DNA of 64,000 bases from assembly GCF_015706575.1 (NCBI RefSeq), contig NW_024037058.1:15149547-15213546 (forward strand), written 5' to 3'. The DNA comes from Patiria miniata. Taxonomy: Eukaryota; Echinodermata; Asteroidea; Valvatida; Asterinidae. Under the pieces are notes generated by a model. That model was not told the DNA's origin. It saw nothing but the letters and a program-made list of their open reading frames with translations, and made no database searches. This document shows positions 1 to 11,680 of the stretch, piece after piece. The translations under genes and the position numbers were made by a program. Numbering within the stretch: position 1 is the stretch's first letter; each line of letters begins with the position of its first letter.

Positions 1-84
1 GGAAAAAACCGGAATTTTATGAGAATTTTTAAAAAACAGAATCCCGGCCAAAAAAACCCGGAAAAGTGGCATCTCTGGATATTC

Positions 85-330
85 CTGATGCTTTTGTATA
101 TTGCTGATGCTGTTGCACATTGATGATGCTGTTGCTTATTGCTGACGCTGTTGTACATTGCTGATGATGTTGTGCATTCATAATATTGTTGTTCATTGCT
201 GATGTTGTATATTGCTGATACTGTTGTATATTGCTGATACTGTTGTATATTGCTGATACTGTTGTACATTTCTGATGTTGTTGTGCATTCGTAATGTTGT
301 TCCACATTGATTTTTTTGTGGTGTACTGCT
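85..330. repeat. 18-bp minisatellite (GCTGATGCTGTTGTACATT type)
   Basis: Imperfect tandem copies of an 18-base word of the form TTGCTGATGCTGTTGTACA. Because 18 is a multiple of three, all frames stay open over long stretches and give low-complexity Gln/Ser/Asn-rich translations. These are not taken as genes. Confidence 0.9.
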
Positions 331-1190
331 GATGCATGAAGTTGCGCATTGCTGCTACGAGCACTAGGTTAGGGTTGTATTCCATGTAAGAAAGGACCCA
401 GATAATAACACAGCCACTCAACTTCAAGTCCACTTACTGTACATTTATTGATTATTACTGAATAAAATTATGTTGCTTGCGCCAACGATTCTGCTGTAAA
501 GTTGTCTTTGTTGCAGGTTTTATGTGTTATTAGCAGGGAGTTGACAATCAGTCAAAAATGGACCTGCACCCTTAGCTTTGAGGTTGCTCTGAGAGGTTTC
601 TCATCTAGGTATTAAGGAACATGGTTTGAGAAGATTGTCTCCACCCTAACGAAGGTGTCAAACATATAAATCCCAACAGACTTACCGGTAGGTTGGGCCC
701 GGAGATGCCCCACCACTAAAGGACAGGAATTCAATTTTTTCCCCTTGGAAAATTGCTATGTGACCAGGTGAAAGCAATTGAGAGCATTGATCATATGTTC
801 AAAATGCACAAAAAACCCCATATAGGGTTTGCAAGAAAACAATGCATAGCAATGACATCAAGGGGGAAGGGGGGGGGGGTCCAGCAATGAAATCGACATT
901 TTCAGAATGGTGCTAACAGACTATTTAACAGACTATTTTTCCGCAGTTAGATTACAGGCGTTATTTGCTAACTCATGGAAAGTGAATCTTGTTCGAACAT
1001 CCGGTAACCGAACAGAGATTGTTCCTGCACATCAAACAAAAACACTCGATGTTTGTGGACAAACACATGACTGATTCGGCATTATTATTTGTTGTTGTAT
1101 TTTTAAGTCATAGCATAGACTGATAGGACAGATATGTGCAGTAAAAAGTTGCATAGTGATCAGCGTAAATAGTTTAGGAGCTATGAAGTT

Positions 1191-1495
1191 ACTACAATTT
1201 TCATCTATAACACATCCCGGCCTAGGTACATAACACCTTTCAACCCAATCAGACCTATCGTCCTAATTATAAGCCTTCAAAATATGCACATTTAATGTGA
1301 CGTCACGTGACTCGTGATGACGCCATCATGATGCCACTACAATTTTCATCTATAATACATCCCGGTCTAGGTACCGGTACATACCAACTTTCATCTCAAT
1401 CGGCCTTGTAGTTCTGTAGATAAAGGCCTTCAAAATATGCACATTAAATGTGACGTCATGGCTCACTTGATGACGTCATGATGACATCATTGTTC
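1191..1495. promoter_or_regulatory. 145-bp tandem repeat with CRE palindromes, two copies (unit A)
   Basis: Two copies start at ACTACAATTTTCATCTATAA (1191 and 1336). Each holds CCTTCAAAATATGCACATT followed by TGACGTCA sites: 1298-1305 in the first, 1451-1458 and 1471-1478 in the second. TGACGTCA is the full palindromic CRE bound by CREB/ATF bZIP factors. The block lies about 1.8 kb upstream of the unit A GPCR, so a distal enhancer role is possible. It could equally be a dispersed repeat with incidental sites. Confidence 0.6.
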
Positions 1496-2330
1496 GGCAC
1501 ACATATATTTAGATGCTGGAAAGTGTGTGTCTAGTTTAAAGTCATCGGTTAGTTTTTAATGCCAAAAAAAAAGTGCCTTCCATGATGAAAACATGTACAG
1601 ATGCTATGGGGAAACAGCCAATAAATAAATAAAAACTAGACTTTGAGCTTGATGTTTTCCCAGTCAGGAGTCTCCAATTTTAAATAGCAATAATGCTGCT
1701 GCTTATCTGACAATCAAGTCATCCACTTCTTGACATGAGGCCAGTTATTTAAGGTATTGGTAGGCATAAGCAACAGTTGAGGACAAGTTGGCTTGATGTT
1801 TTAAAAAGGGTTATTAAAAACAGATTAAACATGTTAAACTGGCAAAGTTAATTACAATGCATTGTAAATGGAAACTGGCAGGTAATGGCATTTTGCAGGA
1901 AATGAACTGTAGCGCAAAATGCGTTCCAAGGTTGCTTTAAATGTAATATCGACGTGCCACTCACTATGGCAATATTATAATATATGCCAATCAAAAAAAA
2001 GAAGAAGATTGTCAAGGAGCCAACCAGAGACAGGCCAATCAGCACTGACCTTTGGTTATTTACACACTTCCTCATCATAAGCATGAGGACAAGCCGCACC
2101 CATTTTATTCTTTTAAAGAGATAAGGCATACATGTACGTACAAAAATCTCTGGATGCAGTTTACCACTCACTTACAATGTGTGATGTTTTTCCGACTACA
2201 TTTATTCTTACTACGTTCAAACTGCTCTATGCATTAATGAAAGATTTTTGTCAAATATCAGTTCTGCTGTCTGTGTAATTCATACCCTGGAGTTATATCA
2301 AAAATTGTACGGATTGAACCCGACCAACAC

Positions 2331-2413
2331 GAACATCCACATGAATTCAACAGGAAGTAGTGAAGACCTGTCTACATTAAATGAATCCAAGACCCCAACA
2401 ACTCAGGACAGAA
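2331..2413 (+). pseudogene. Truncated GPCR 5' remnant (unit A)
   Basis: The bases match codons 2 to about 30 of the intact GPCR genes (from NIHMNSTGSSEDLS to TTQDRIE). A short deletion relative to the unit C gene removes the start codon. Homology stops after the ATTGAG codons, where the sequence runs into GAGAAATAGG with a stop. About 480 bases of 5' flank precede it and resemble the flanks of the intact genes. It is a decayed second receptor copy, or the product of unequal crossing-over. Confidence 0.8.
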
Positions 2414-2760
2414 TTGAGGAGAAATAGGAGAAATGAAGACAGTGCATTGAATTGTATTTCTTGCGAATCAAGTCAGCCTGATGTAAATAATAATAACAAT
2501 ATTGGGCGGCTTTTTTTCTGGGGATCCAAGAATATATTGCATTCGCTATGAATTGAGGAGAAATAGGAGAAATGAAGACAGTGCATTGAATTGTATTTCT
2601 TGCGAATCAAGTCAGCCTGATGTAAATAATAATAACAATATTGGGCGGCTTTTTTCTGGGGATCCAAGAATATATTGCATTCGCTATGACAATATTGCGC
2701 TCGTCTTTGACTCGTGCAATGTTGTCATAGCGAGTTCAATATACATGTATTCTTGAATCC
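2411..2760. repeat. 139-bp direct duplication ending in a foldback hairpin (unit A)
   Basis: The segment beginning GAATTGAGGAGAAATAGG occurs at 2411 and again at 2550. The second copy runs into a hairpin: GATCCAAGAATATATTGC...CTATGACAATATTGC, a short loop, then GCAATGTTGTCATAG...TATTCTTGAATCC. The hairpin arms resemble a small MITE, and insertion of such an element probably broke the adjacent GPCR remnant. Confidence 0.7.
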
Positions 2761-3252
2761 ACCTCAAAACATATTAAACTGGAAACTACTAATTTCAATG
2801 CATTGTAAATGGAAATTGTCAGGTACCGGTAATGGCATTTTGCAGGAAATTAACTGCAGCGCCAAATGCGTCCATTTATAAGTAATATGAACATGCCTCT
2901 CATTATATTATCAATCAAAATATACAGAATATCAAGGAGCCAAACAGAGACTGGCCAATCAACACTGACCTATGGTTATTTACATACGTCCTCATCATGT
3001 GCATGATAAGGACAAGCCACACCCATTTAATTTTTTTCAAGAGATAAAGCCTACATACACAAATCTCTGGATGCAGTTTACCACCCTTATACAATATGTG
3101 ACGTTTTTCCGACTACATTTATTCTTATTCCGTTGAAACTGTTCAATATATGACTGAAAGATTTTTGCCCAAGACCTCTTCTGCTGTCTGTGTAATTCAT
3201 ACCCTGGAGTTAAATAAAAATTCCTACAACAGATTGAACCTGACCAAGCAAG

Positions 3253-4257
3253 ATGAACATCCACATGAATTCAACAGGAAGTAGTGAAGACCTGTCTTCA
3301 TTCAATGAATCCACGACCCCAACAACTCAGAACAGAATTGAGTACAACTTCATCCGATGCATCCTGCTCGTCATAACGACCATCCTACTTCTGACCCTCA
3401 ACCCGCTGTGTCTTGTGGTCCTGAGGCATGTCCGTAGCATCCAGGAAACAACCAAGATATTCCTCAGATCCATGACGATTGCCGATCTCGGGGTGGGACT
3501 CTTCCGAGCTCTACCGATGACTATTCTTGCAATTTCCGAGACTGAGCTTATTTTGGGCGAGGCATTTTGCAAAGTGTTGTCATTTACTGACGGCATACTA
3601 TTCTACAGTTCCCAAACGTCACTCCTGCTGCTGACTGTGGATCGCTACATTTCGGTGTCGTACGCGTTGCGCTACCCATCTCTTGTAACTGTGAAGCGGG
3701 CTCGAATTTCAGTCTGTTGTATGTGGGGAACCCTTGCATTGATGATAACTGTATACGGATTAGCATCACATTGGAAAACTGTTTACATCAAATCTATCCC
3801 AATATGTTTATTTCAGTCAGAATCCTCCATGATAATTGTAGCAATAGTCTATTCAACCATAACAGTCAGCACTCTGTTGGTTACTATCATAGCATATGCA
3901 CGACTGTTCATGATATCACGACACCAAGCAAGAGCCATCCAGGTTGAAAACCAAATCGCTCAACCAGGAAACCCTGCTGCGAGGCCTGACAACAAGGCTC
4001 TGAAAACAGTCCTTATTATAGTTTTGACTGCATCTGTTGCCAACCTCTTGCCACTCTGTGCGTTTCTACTCTTACAATACCTACCGGTACACCCAATAGC
4101 ATTCCTGTTCACCTATGTGCTGCCTGTCCTGACAAACAGTTGGCTTAACGTGGTCATCTATTATCTCAGAAACCAAGATTTCCGTCGAGCGACCCATGAT
4201 TTTCTGATATCGAACTATCGATCCTGTAAACGCTGCCTGCCATTGGTTGCAAACTGA
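3253..4257 (+). CDS. Intronless class A (rhodopsin-like) GPCR, copy 1
   Basis: 334-aa seven-helix receptor, single exon, predicted in the plasma membrane and coupling to G proteins; the ligand is unknown. The N-terminus has N-glycosylation sequons at N6 and N18. Class A landmarks: N50 in TM1, D78 in TM2 (IADLG), C106 before TM3 paired with C185 in loop 2, DRY at 130-132, W158 in TM4, Y215 at the end of TM5, P267 in TM6, and N299-V-V-I-Y303 in TM7. Oddities: no TM5 proline, VANLLP instead of CWxP, and valine in place of the NPxxY proline. A short tail carries a Cys pair (SCKRCLP) that could be palmitoylated. The start ATGAACATC was chosen because it is conserved in copies 2 and 3; a second Met lies at codon 5. 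I cannot assign a subfamily. Lineage-specific single-exon expansions are known in echinoderms. Confidence 0.9.
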   Translation: MNIHMNSTGSSEDLSSFNESTTPTTQNRIEYNFIRCILLVITTILLLTLNPLCLVVLRHVRSIQETTKIFLRSMTIADLGVGLFRALPMTILAISETELILGEAFCKVLSFTDGILFYSSQTSLLLLTVDRYISVSYALRYPSLVTVKRARISVCCMWGTLALMITVYGLASHWKTVYIKSIPICLFQSESSMIIVAIVYSTITVSTLLVTIIAYARLFMISRHQARAIQVENQIAQPGNPAARPDNKALKTVLIIVLTASVANLLPLCAFLLLQYLPVHPIAFLFTYVLPVLTNSWLNVVIYYLRNQDFRRATHDFLISNYRSCKRCLPLVAN

Positions 4258-4860
4258 ACTGAGGGGCGTTCCAATCACTATTGACAGTTTCTGTAACATA
4301 TTTTGGTTTGAAAACAAACAAATCTGCTACAGTGGATTAATAATGAGTGAAATTTTATCATGAGTACTTTATCAAGAAGCAGTTCAGTAGAACTTGTATT
4401 CATGGAATGGTACAATTTTAAAAAAATATGGAAATGTTATTTTGAAAAGAACAAATCTAAAAGAAAATTACTAATTTGAAGAGAATGTTTAAGCATTACT
4501 TGTACAAAAACGACCTTCATGTGAACAACTCTGTCACAATTGTACACAATTGCTTGTAAAAAGTATACTTTTTTAACTGCATGACTGTAATGTAGGATTT
4601 CTCAAACAACTGTCCATGTCCACGTCTGTAAATTGGACCATGTCGTAACTTCACACACGTTCTGTCGTGGTGCAGAAGTCACAATTTTGCTACTCTTGTG
4701 ACTGTCAATTTTTGAGCACTGATTGATGCTTATTGTATGAATATCATCGCAGTTACACAAAGTTCGCCAAAACATCCACAACTAATACCGGTATGTTCCG
4801 GTCATTACTGAGTCATGTCATCACAATGTCAACCCGTGTGAAGCCTAAGGTGTGTGCACA
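4257..4860. other. 3' flank of GPCR copy 1, no gene seen
   Basis: AT-rich flank conserved with the 3' flank of copy 2 and, up to about 14112, of copy 3. It probably includes the 3' UTR. I see no further coding potential. Confidence 0.5.
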
Positions 4861-4864
4861 GGCT

Positions 4865-5055
4865 TGTTGTATACTGATGCTGTACATTGCTGATGCACAT
4901 ACATTACTGATGCTGATGATGTTGTAGTTTGCTGATGCTGTTGTACATTGCTGATGCTGTTGTACATTGCTGATGTTGTTGTGCGATCCTAATGCTGTTG
5001 TACATTGCTGATACCATTTTGTACATTTCTGATGCTGCTGTACATTCAGAGATGC
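4865..5055. repeat. 18-bp minisatellite, 3' end of unit A
   Basis: Copies of the GATGCTGTTGTACATTGCT word, ending at a conserved ATTCAGAGATGCCACAGGGTC junction that recurs at about 10450 in unit B. Confidence 0.85.
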
Positions 5056-5339
5056 CACAGGGTCTGCTTAAAAAAAGGGAAATTTGTTTTTTTGAGCACT
5101 GATTTTTGAGCACTGATTTTTGTTAAAAAGCTACTCCGAACACAAAGTCCCCATTGTCATCTTTCTCCTGTAGCCAAGCCCATTTCCATTTATTTTGTAT
5201 TTGTGCTTCTATGGCCTTTAAGCTGTCGGTTCGTTCTCTATTTCTAGTTTTTCTTTGATGGCCGGAAAAAAACGGAATTTTATGAGAATTTTTAAAAAAC
5301 GGAATCCTGGCCAAAAAAACCCGGAAAAGTGGCATCTCT

Positions 5340-5575
5340 GGATATTCCTGATGCTTTTGTATATTGCTGATGCTGTTGCACATTGATGATGCTGTTGCTT
5401 ATTCCTGACGCTGTTGTACATTGCTGATGATGTTGTGCATTCATAATATTGTTGTTCATTGCTGATGTTGTTGTATATTGCTGATACTGTTGTATATTGC
5501 TGATACTGTTGTACATTTCTGATGTTGTTGTGCATTCGTAATGTTGTTGCACATTAATTTTTTTGTGGTGTACTG
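5340..5575. repeat. 18-bp minisatellite, 5' end of unit B
   Basis: Same array as at 85-330. It differs in copy number and a few substitutions, as expected of a slipping minisatellite within a recent duplication. Confidence 0.9.
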
Positions 5576-6438
5576 CTGATGCATGAAGTTGCGCATTGCT
5601 GCTATGAGCACTAGGTTAGGGTTGTATTCCATGTAAGAAAGGACCCAGATAATAACACAGCCACTCAACTTCAAGTCCACTTACTGTACATTTATTGATT
5701 ATTACTGAATAAAATTATGTTGCTTGCGCCAACGATTCTGCTGTAAAGTTGTCTTTGTTGCAGGTTTTATGTGTTATTAGCAGGGAGTTGACAATCAGTC
5801 AAAAATGGACCTGCACCCTTAGCTTTGAGGTTGCTCTGAGAGGTTTCTCATCTAGGTATTAAGGAACATGGTTTGAGAAGATTGTCTCCACCCTAACGAA
5901 GGTGTCAAACATATAAATCCCAACAGACTTACCGGTAGGTTGGGCCCGGAGATGCCCCACCACTAAAGGACAGGAATTCAATTTTTTCCCCTTGGAAAAT
6001 TGCTATGTGACCAGGTGAAAGCAATTGAGAGCATTGATCATATGTTCAAAATGCACAAAAAACCCCATATAGGGTTTGCAAGAAAACAATGCATAGCAAT
6101 GACATCAAGGGGGAAGGGGGGGGGGGGTCCAGCAATGAAATCGACATTTTCAGAATGGTGCTAACAGACTATTTAACAGACTATTTTTCCGCAGTTAGAT
6201 TACAGGCGTTATTTGCTAACTCATGGAAAGTGAATCTTGTTCGAACATCCGGTAACCGAACAAAGATTGTTCCTGCACATCAAACAAAAACACTCGATGT
6301 TTGTGGACAAACACATGACTGATTCGGCATTATTATTTGTTGTTGTATTTTTAAGTCATAGCATAGACTGATAGGACAGATATGTGCAGTAAAAAGTTGC
6401 GTAGTGATCAGCGTAAATAGTTTAGGAGCTATGAAGTT

Positions 6439-6893
6439 ACTACAATTTTCATCTATAACACATCCCGGCTTAGGTACATAACACCTTTCAACCCAATCAG
6501 ACCTATCGTCCTAATTATAAGCCTTCAAAATATGCACGTTTAATATGACGTCACATGTCACATGATGACGTCATCGTGATGTCACTACAATTTTCACCTA
6601 TAACACATCCCAGTCTAGGTACATACCAACTTTCAACCCAATCGGACCTGTAGTTATGTAGATATGCCTTTAAAATATGCACACTTAATGTGACGTCACG
6701 TGACTCGTGATGACGCCATCGTGATGCCACTACAATTTTCATCTGTAATACATCCCGGTCTAGGTACCGGTACATACCAACTTTCATCTTAATCGGCCTT
6801 GTAGTTCTGTAGATAAAGGCCTTCAAAATATGCACATTAAATGTGACGTCATGGCTCACTTGATGACGTCATGATGACATCATTGTTCGGCAC
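6439..6893. promoter_or_regulatory. 145-bp CRE repeat, three copies (unit B)
   Basis: Copies start at 6439, 6584 and 6729, exactly 145 bases apart. TGACGTCA occurs in each, often doubled within a copy with 10-20 bp spacing. The extra central copy explains most of the A/B length difference. It lies upstream of GPCR copy 2. Confidence 0.6.
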
Positions 6894-7726
6894 ACATATA
6901 TTTAGATGCTGGTCCAAGTGTGTGTCTAGTTTAAAGTCATCGGTTAGTTTTTAATGCCAAAAAAAAAAGTGCCTTCCATGATGAAAACATGTACAGATGC
7001 TATGGGGAAACAGCCAATAAATAAATAAAAACTAGACTTTGATCTTGATGTTTTCCCAGTCAGGAGTCTCCAATTTTAAATAGCAATAATGCTGCTGCTT
7101 ATCTGACAATCAAGTCATCCACTTCTTGACATGAGGCCAGTTATTTAAGGTATTGGTAGGCATAAGCAACAGTTGAGGACAAGTTGGCTTGATGTTTTAA
7201 AAAGGGTTATTAAAAACAGATTAAACATGTTAAACTGGCAAAGTTAATTACAATGCATTGTAAATGGAAACTGGCAGGTAATGGCATTTTGCAGGAAATG
7301 AACTGTAGCGCAAAATGCGTTCCAAGGTTGCTTTAAATGTAATATCGACGTGCCACTCACTATGGCAATATTATAATATATGCCAATCAAAAAAAAGAAG
7401 AAGATTGTCAAGGAGCCAACCAGAGACAGGCCAATCAGCACTGACCTTTGGTTATTTACACACTTCCTCATCATAAGCATGAGGACAAGCCACACCCATT
7501 TAATTCTTTTAAAGAGATAAGGCATACATGTACGTACAAAAATCTCTGGATGCAGTTTACCACTCACTTACAATGTGTGATGTTTTTCCGACTACATTTA
7601 TTCTTACTACGTTCAAACTGCTCTATGCATTAATGAAAGATTTTTGTCAAATATCAGTTCTGCTGTCTGTGTAATTCATACCCTGGAGTTATATCAAAAA
7701 TTGTACGGATTGAACCCGACCAACAC

Positions 7727-7809
7727 AAACATCCACATGAATTCAACAGGAAGTAGTGAAGACCTGTCTACATTAAATGAATCCAAGACCCCAACAACTC
7801 AGGACAGAA
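7727..7809 (+). pseudogene. Truncated GPCR 5' remnant (unit B)
   Basis: Counterpart of the remnant at 2331 with the same missing start codon and the same breakpoint after ATTGAG. It differs by one base at the lost start region (ACACAAACATCC instead of ACACGAACATCC). Confidence 0.8.
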
Positions 7810-8156
7810 TTGAGGAGAAATAGGAGAAATGAAGACAGTGCATTGAATTGTATTTCTTGCGAATCAAGTCAGCCTGATGTAAATAATAATAACAATATTG
7901 GGCGGCTTTTTTTCTGGGGATCCAAGAATATATTGCATTCGCTATGAATTGAGGAGAAATAGGAGAAATGAAGACAGTGCATTGAATTGTATTTCTTGCG
8001 AATCAAGTCAGCCTGATGTAAATAATAATAACAATATTGGGCGGCTTTTTTCTGGGGATCCAAGAATATATTGCATTCGCTATGACAATATTGCGCTCGT
8101 CTTTGACTCGTGCAATGTTGTCATAGCGAGTGCAATACACATGTATTCTTGAATCC
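7807..8156. repeat. 139-bp direct duplication and hairpin (unit B)
   Basis: Same structure as in unit A, with the hairpin around CTATGACAATATTGC and GCAATGTTGTCATAG. The hairpin ends at TTCTTGAATCC. Confidence 0.7.
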
Positions 8157-8648
8157 ACCTCAAAACATATTAAACTGGCAACTACTAATTTCAATGCATT
8201 GTAAATGGAAATTGTCAGGTACCGGTAATGGCATTTTGCAGGAAATTAACTGCAGCGCCAAATGCGTCCATTTATAAGTAATGTGAACATGCCTCTCATT
8301 ATATTATCAATCAAAATATACAGAATATCAAGGAGCCAAACAGAGACTGGCCAATCAACACTGACCTATGGTTATTTACATACGTCCTCATCATGTGCAT
8401 GATAAGGACAAGCCACACCCATTTAATTCTTTTCAAGAGATAAAGCCTACGTACACAAATCTCTGGATGCAGTTTACCACCCTTATACAATATGTGACGT
8501 TTTTCCGACTACATTTATTCTTATTCCGTTGAAACTGTTCAATATATGACTGAAAGATTTTTGCCAAAGACCTCTTCTGCTGTCTGTGTAATTCATACCC
8601 TGGAGTTAAATAAAAATTCCTACAACAGATTGAACCTGACCAAGCAAG

Positions 8649-9644
8649 ATGAACATCCACATGAATTCAACAGGAAGAAGTGAAGACCTGTCTACATTCA
8701 ACGCATCCACGACCCCAACAACTGAAGACAGAAATGAGTACAACTTCATCCGATGCATCCTACTCGTCATAACGACCATCCTACTTCTGACCCTCAACCC
8801 GCTGTGTCTTGTGGTCCTGAGGCATGTCCGTAGCATCCAGGAAACAACTAAGATATTCCTCAGATCCATGACGATTGCCGATCTCGGCATGGGACTCTTC
8901 CAAGCTCTACCGATGACTGTACTTGCAATTTCCGAGACTGAGCATATTGGCGAGGTGTTTTGCCAAGTACTGTCATTTGCTGGTGAAATCTTCATCTACG
9001 GTCCCCAGATGTCAATCCTGCTGCTGACTGTGGATCGCTACATTTCCGTGGTGTACGCGTTGCGCTACCCATCTCTTGTAACTGTGAAGCGGGCTCGAAT
9101 ATCTGTCTGCTGTATGTGGGGAATCCTTGTATTGATACCAACTGTACACGGATTAACATCACATTGGAAAACCATTTACATCAAACCCATCCAAATGTGT
9201 TTATTTCAGTCAGAATCCTTCATGATAATTGTAGCAATAGTCTATACAAGCATAATAGTCAGCACTCTGTTGGTTACTATCATAGCATATGCACGACTGT
9301 TCATGATATCACGTCACCAAGCAAGAGCCATCCAGGTTGAAAACCAAATCGCTCAACCAGGAAACCCTGCTGCGAGGCCTGACAACAAGGCCCTGAAAAC
9401 AGTCCTTATTATAGTTTTGACTGCATCTGTTGCCAACCTCTTGCCACTCTGTGCGGTACTATTCTTACAATACCAACACCCAATAGTACTCCTGTTCACC
9501 TACGTGCTGCCTGTCCTGACAAACAGTTGGCTTAATGTGCTCATCTATTATCTCAGAAACCAAGACTGCCGTCGAGTGACCCATGATCTTCTGATATCGA
9601 ACTATCGATCCTGTAAACGCTGCCTGCCATTGGTTGCAAACTGA
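8649..9644 (+). CDS. Intronless class A GPCR, copy 2
   Basis: 331-aa paralogue of copy 1, full length, with the same start context and the same end (SCKRCLPLVAN). It keeps D in TM2 (IADLG), the pre-TM3 Cys, DRY, the loop-2 Cys and Y at the end of TM5. TM7 reads NVLIYYLRNQDC, again without the NPxxY proline. Compared with copy 1, most changes cluster between TM2 and TM3 (SETEHIGEVF, FAGEIFIYGPQMS), in loop 2 (KPIQMC) and around TM6-TM7 (AVLFLQYQHPIVLL). The stretch from DRY to TM4 and intracellular loop 3 are nearly unchanged. That pattern fits divergence in ligand recognition with a constant G-protein face. Ligand and coupling are unknown. Confidence 0.9.
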   Translation: MNIHMNSTGRSEDLSTFNASTTPTTEDRNEYNFIRCILLVITTILLLTLNPLCLVVLRHVRSIQETTKIFLRSMTIADLGMGLFQALPMTVLAISETEHIGEVFCQVLSFAGEIFIYGPQMSILLLTVDRYISVVYALRYPSLVTVKRARISVCCMWGILVLIPTVHGLTSHWKTIYIKPIQMCLFQSESFMIIVAIVYTSIIVSTLLVTIIAYARLFMISRHQARAIQVENQIAQPGNPAARPDNKALKTVLIIVLTASVANLLPLCAVLFLQYQHPIVLLFTYVLPVLTNSWLNVLIYYLRNQDCRRVTHDLLISNYRSCKRCLPLVAN

Positions 9645-10254
9645 ACTGAGGGGCGTTCCAATCACTATTGACAGTTTCTGTAACATCTTTTGGTTTAAAA
9701 AAAACCAAATCTGCTACAGTGGATTAATAATGAGTGAAATTTTATCATGAATACTTTATCAAGAAGCAGTTCAGTAGAACTTGTATTCATGGAACTGTAC
9801 AATTTTTAAAAATATGGATATGTTATTTAGAAAAGAACAAATCTAAAAGAAAATTAATAATTTGAAGAGAATGTTTAAGCATTACTTGTACAAAAACGAC
9901 CTTCATGTGAACAACTCTGTCACAATTGTACACGATTGCTCGTAAAAAGTTTACTTGTTTTAACTTCATGACTGTAATGTAGGATTTCTCAAACAACTGT
10001 CCATGTCCACGTCTGTTAATTGGACCATGTCGTAACTTCACACACGTTCCGTCGTGGTGCAGAAGTCACAATTTTGCTACTCTTGTGACTGTCAATTTTT
10101 GAGCACTGATTGATGCTTATTGTATGAATATCATCGCAGTTACACGAAGTTCGCCAAAACATCCACAACTGATACCGGTATGTTCCGGTCGTTACTGAGT
10201 CATGTCATCACAATGTCAACCCGTGTGAAGCCTAAGGTGTGTGCACAGGCTTGT

Positions 10255-10450
10255 TGTATACTGATGCTGTGCATTGCTGATGCACATACATTACTGATGC
10301 TGATGATGTTGTAGTTTGCTGATGCTGTTGTAGTTTGCTGATGCTGTTGTACATTGCTGATACTGTTGTACATTGCTGATGTTGTTGTGCAATCCTAATG
10401 CTGTTGTACATTGCTGATACCATTTTGTACATTTCTGGTGCTGCTGTACA
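10255..10450. repeat. 18-bp minisatellite, 3' end of unit B
   Basis: Equivalent of the 4865-5055 array with one more GATGCTGTTGTAGTTTGCT copy. Confidence 0.85.
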
Positions 10451-10734
10451 TTCAGAGATGCCACAGGGTCTGCTTAAAGAAAGGGAAATTCGTTTTTATG
10501 AGCACTGATTTTGAGCACTGATTTTTGTTAAAAAGCTACTCCGAACACAAAGTTCCCATTGTCATCTTTCTCCTGTAGCCAAGCCCATTTCCATTTATTT
10601 TGTATTTTTGCCTCTATGGCCTTTAAGCTGTCGGTTCGTTCTCTATTTCTAGTTTTTCTTTGATGGCCGGAAAAAAACCGGAATTTTATGAGGATTTTTA
10701 AAAACCGGAATCCTGGCCAAAAAAACCCCAGAAA

Positions 10735-10985
10735 AGTGATGCTTTTGTACATTGCTGATGCTGTTGCACATTGATGATGCTGTTGCTTATTGCTGACGCT
10801 GTTGTACATTGCTGATGATGTTGTGCATTCATAATATTGTTGTTCATTGCTGATGTTGTATATTGCTGATACTGTTGTATATTGCTGATACTGTTGTATA
10901 TTGCTGATACTGTTGTACATTTCTGATGTTGTTGTGCATTCGTAATGTTGTTCCACATTGATTTTTTTGTGGTGTACTGCTGATG
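10735..10985. repeat. 18-bp minisatellite, 5' end of unit C
   Basis: Equivalent of the 85-330 array. The preceding junction is shortened relative to A and B (the GGCATCTCTGGATATTCC word is deleted). Confidence 0.85.
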
Positions 10986-11680
10986 CATGAAGTTGCGCAT
11001 TGCTGCTACGAGCACTAGGTTAGGGTTGTATTCCATGTAAGGAAGGACCCAGATAATAACACAGCCACTGAACTTCAAGTCCACTTACTGTATATTTATT
11101 GATTATTGCTAAATATATTGTGTTGCTTGCGCCGACGATTCTGCTGTAAAGTTGTCTTTGTTGCAGGTTTTATGTGTTATTAGCAGGGAGTTGACAATCA
11201 GTCAAAAATGGACCTGCACCCTTAGCTTTGAGGTTGCTCTAAGAGGTTTCTCATCTAGATAAGAAACATGGTTTGAGAAGATTGTCTCCACCCTAATGAA
11301 GATGTCAAACATATAAATCCCAACAGACTTACCAGGTTGGGCCCAGAGATGCCCCACCACTAAAGGACAGGAATTCAATTTTTTCCCCTTGGAAAATTGC
11401 TATGTGACCAGGTGAAAGCAATTGAGAGCATTGATCATATGTTCATAATGCACCAAAACTAAAAAGTGATTCTTGTTCGAATATCCGGTAACCGAACAGA
11501 GATTGTTCCTGCACATCAAACAAAAACACTCAATGTTTGTGGACAAACACATGACTGATTCGGCATTATTATTTGTTGTTGTACATGTAGTTTTATGTCA
11601 TAGCATAGACTGATAGGACAGATATGTGCAGTAAAAAGTTGCATAGTGATCAGCGCAAATAGTTCCGGAGCTATGAAGTT

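Larger units (their letters stand above)
1..5263. repeat. Tandem segmental duplication, unit A (left edge cut by window)
   Basis: The block runs from the GGAAAAAACCGGAATTTTATGAG motif region at base 1 to the same motif at 5264. In order it contains an 18-bp minisatellite, a region with the word AGCACTAGGTTAGGG, a poly-G patch near 860, a two-copy 145-bp CRE repeat, a truncated GPCR 5' end, a hairpin with a 139-bp duplication, an intact GPCR gene and a second minisatellite. It is almost identical to unit B over long stretches, which points to a very recent duplication. The main length difference is one fewer copy of the 145-bp repeat. Whether the array extends left of the window cannot be seen. 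Confidence 0.9.
5264..10670. repeat. Tandem segmental duplication, unit B
   Basis: Same order of parts as unit A, with three rather than two copies of the 145-bp CRE repeat and an intact GPCR gene. The GPCR start is offset 5396 bases from that of unit A. Apart from scattered substitutions and the repeat-number change the two units are nearly identical, including the truncated GPCR remnant and the 139-bp duplication, so those rearrangements predate the A/B duplication. Confidence 0.9.

Noticed and set aside
29..433. Long - strand open frame rich in Gln, Asn and Ser (also at 4813-5113, 5123-5680, 10528-11084 and 15479-15839)
   Set aside because: It is the translation of an 18-bp minisatellite. 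Several frames are open at once and residues follow the repeat, not a protein fold.
1848..2171. Open frame MSGKLHPEIFVRTCMPYLF, repeated in unit B
   Set aside because: It lies in the duplicated GPCR 5' flank on the opposite strand. It is shortened in unit C and resembles no known protein.
6551..6859. 102-codon - strand frame through the CRE repeats
   Set aside because: The 145-bp period is not a multiple of three, so the frame is not conserved between copies and reads differently in A and C.
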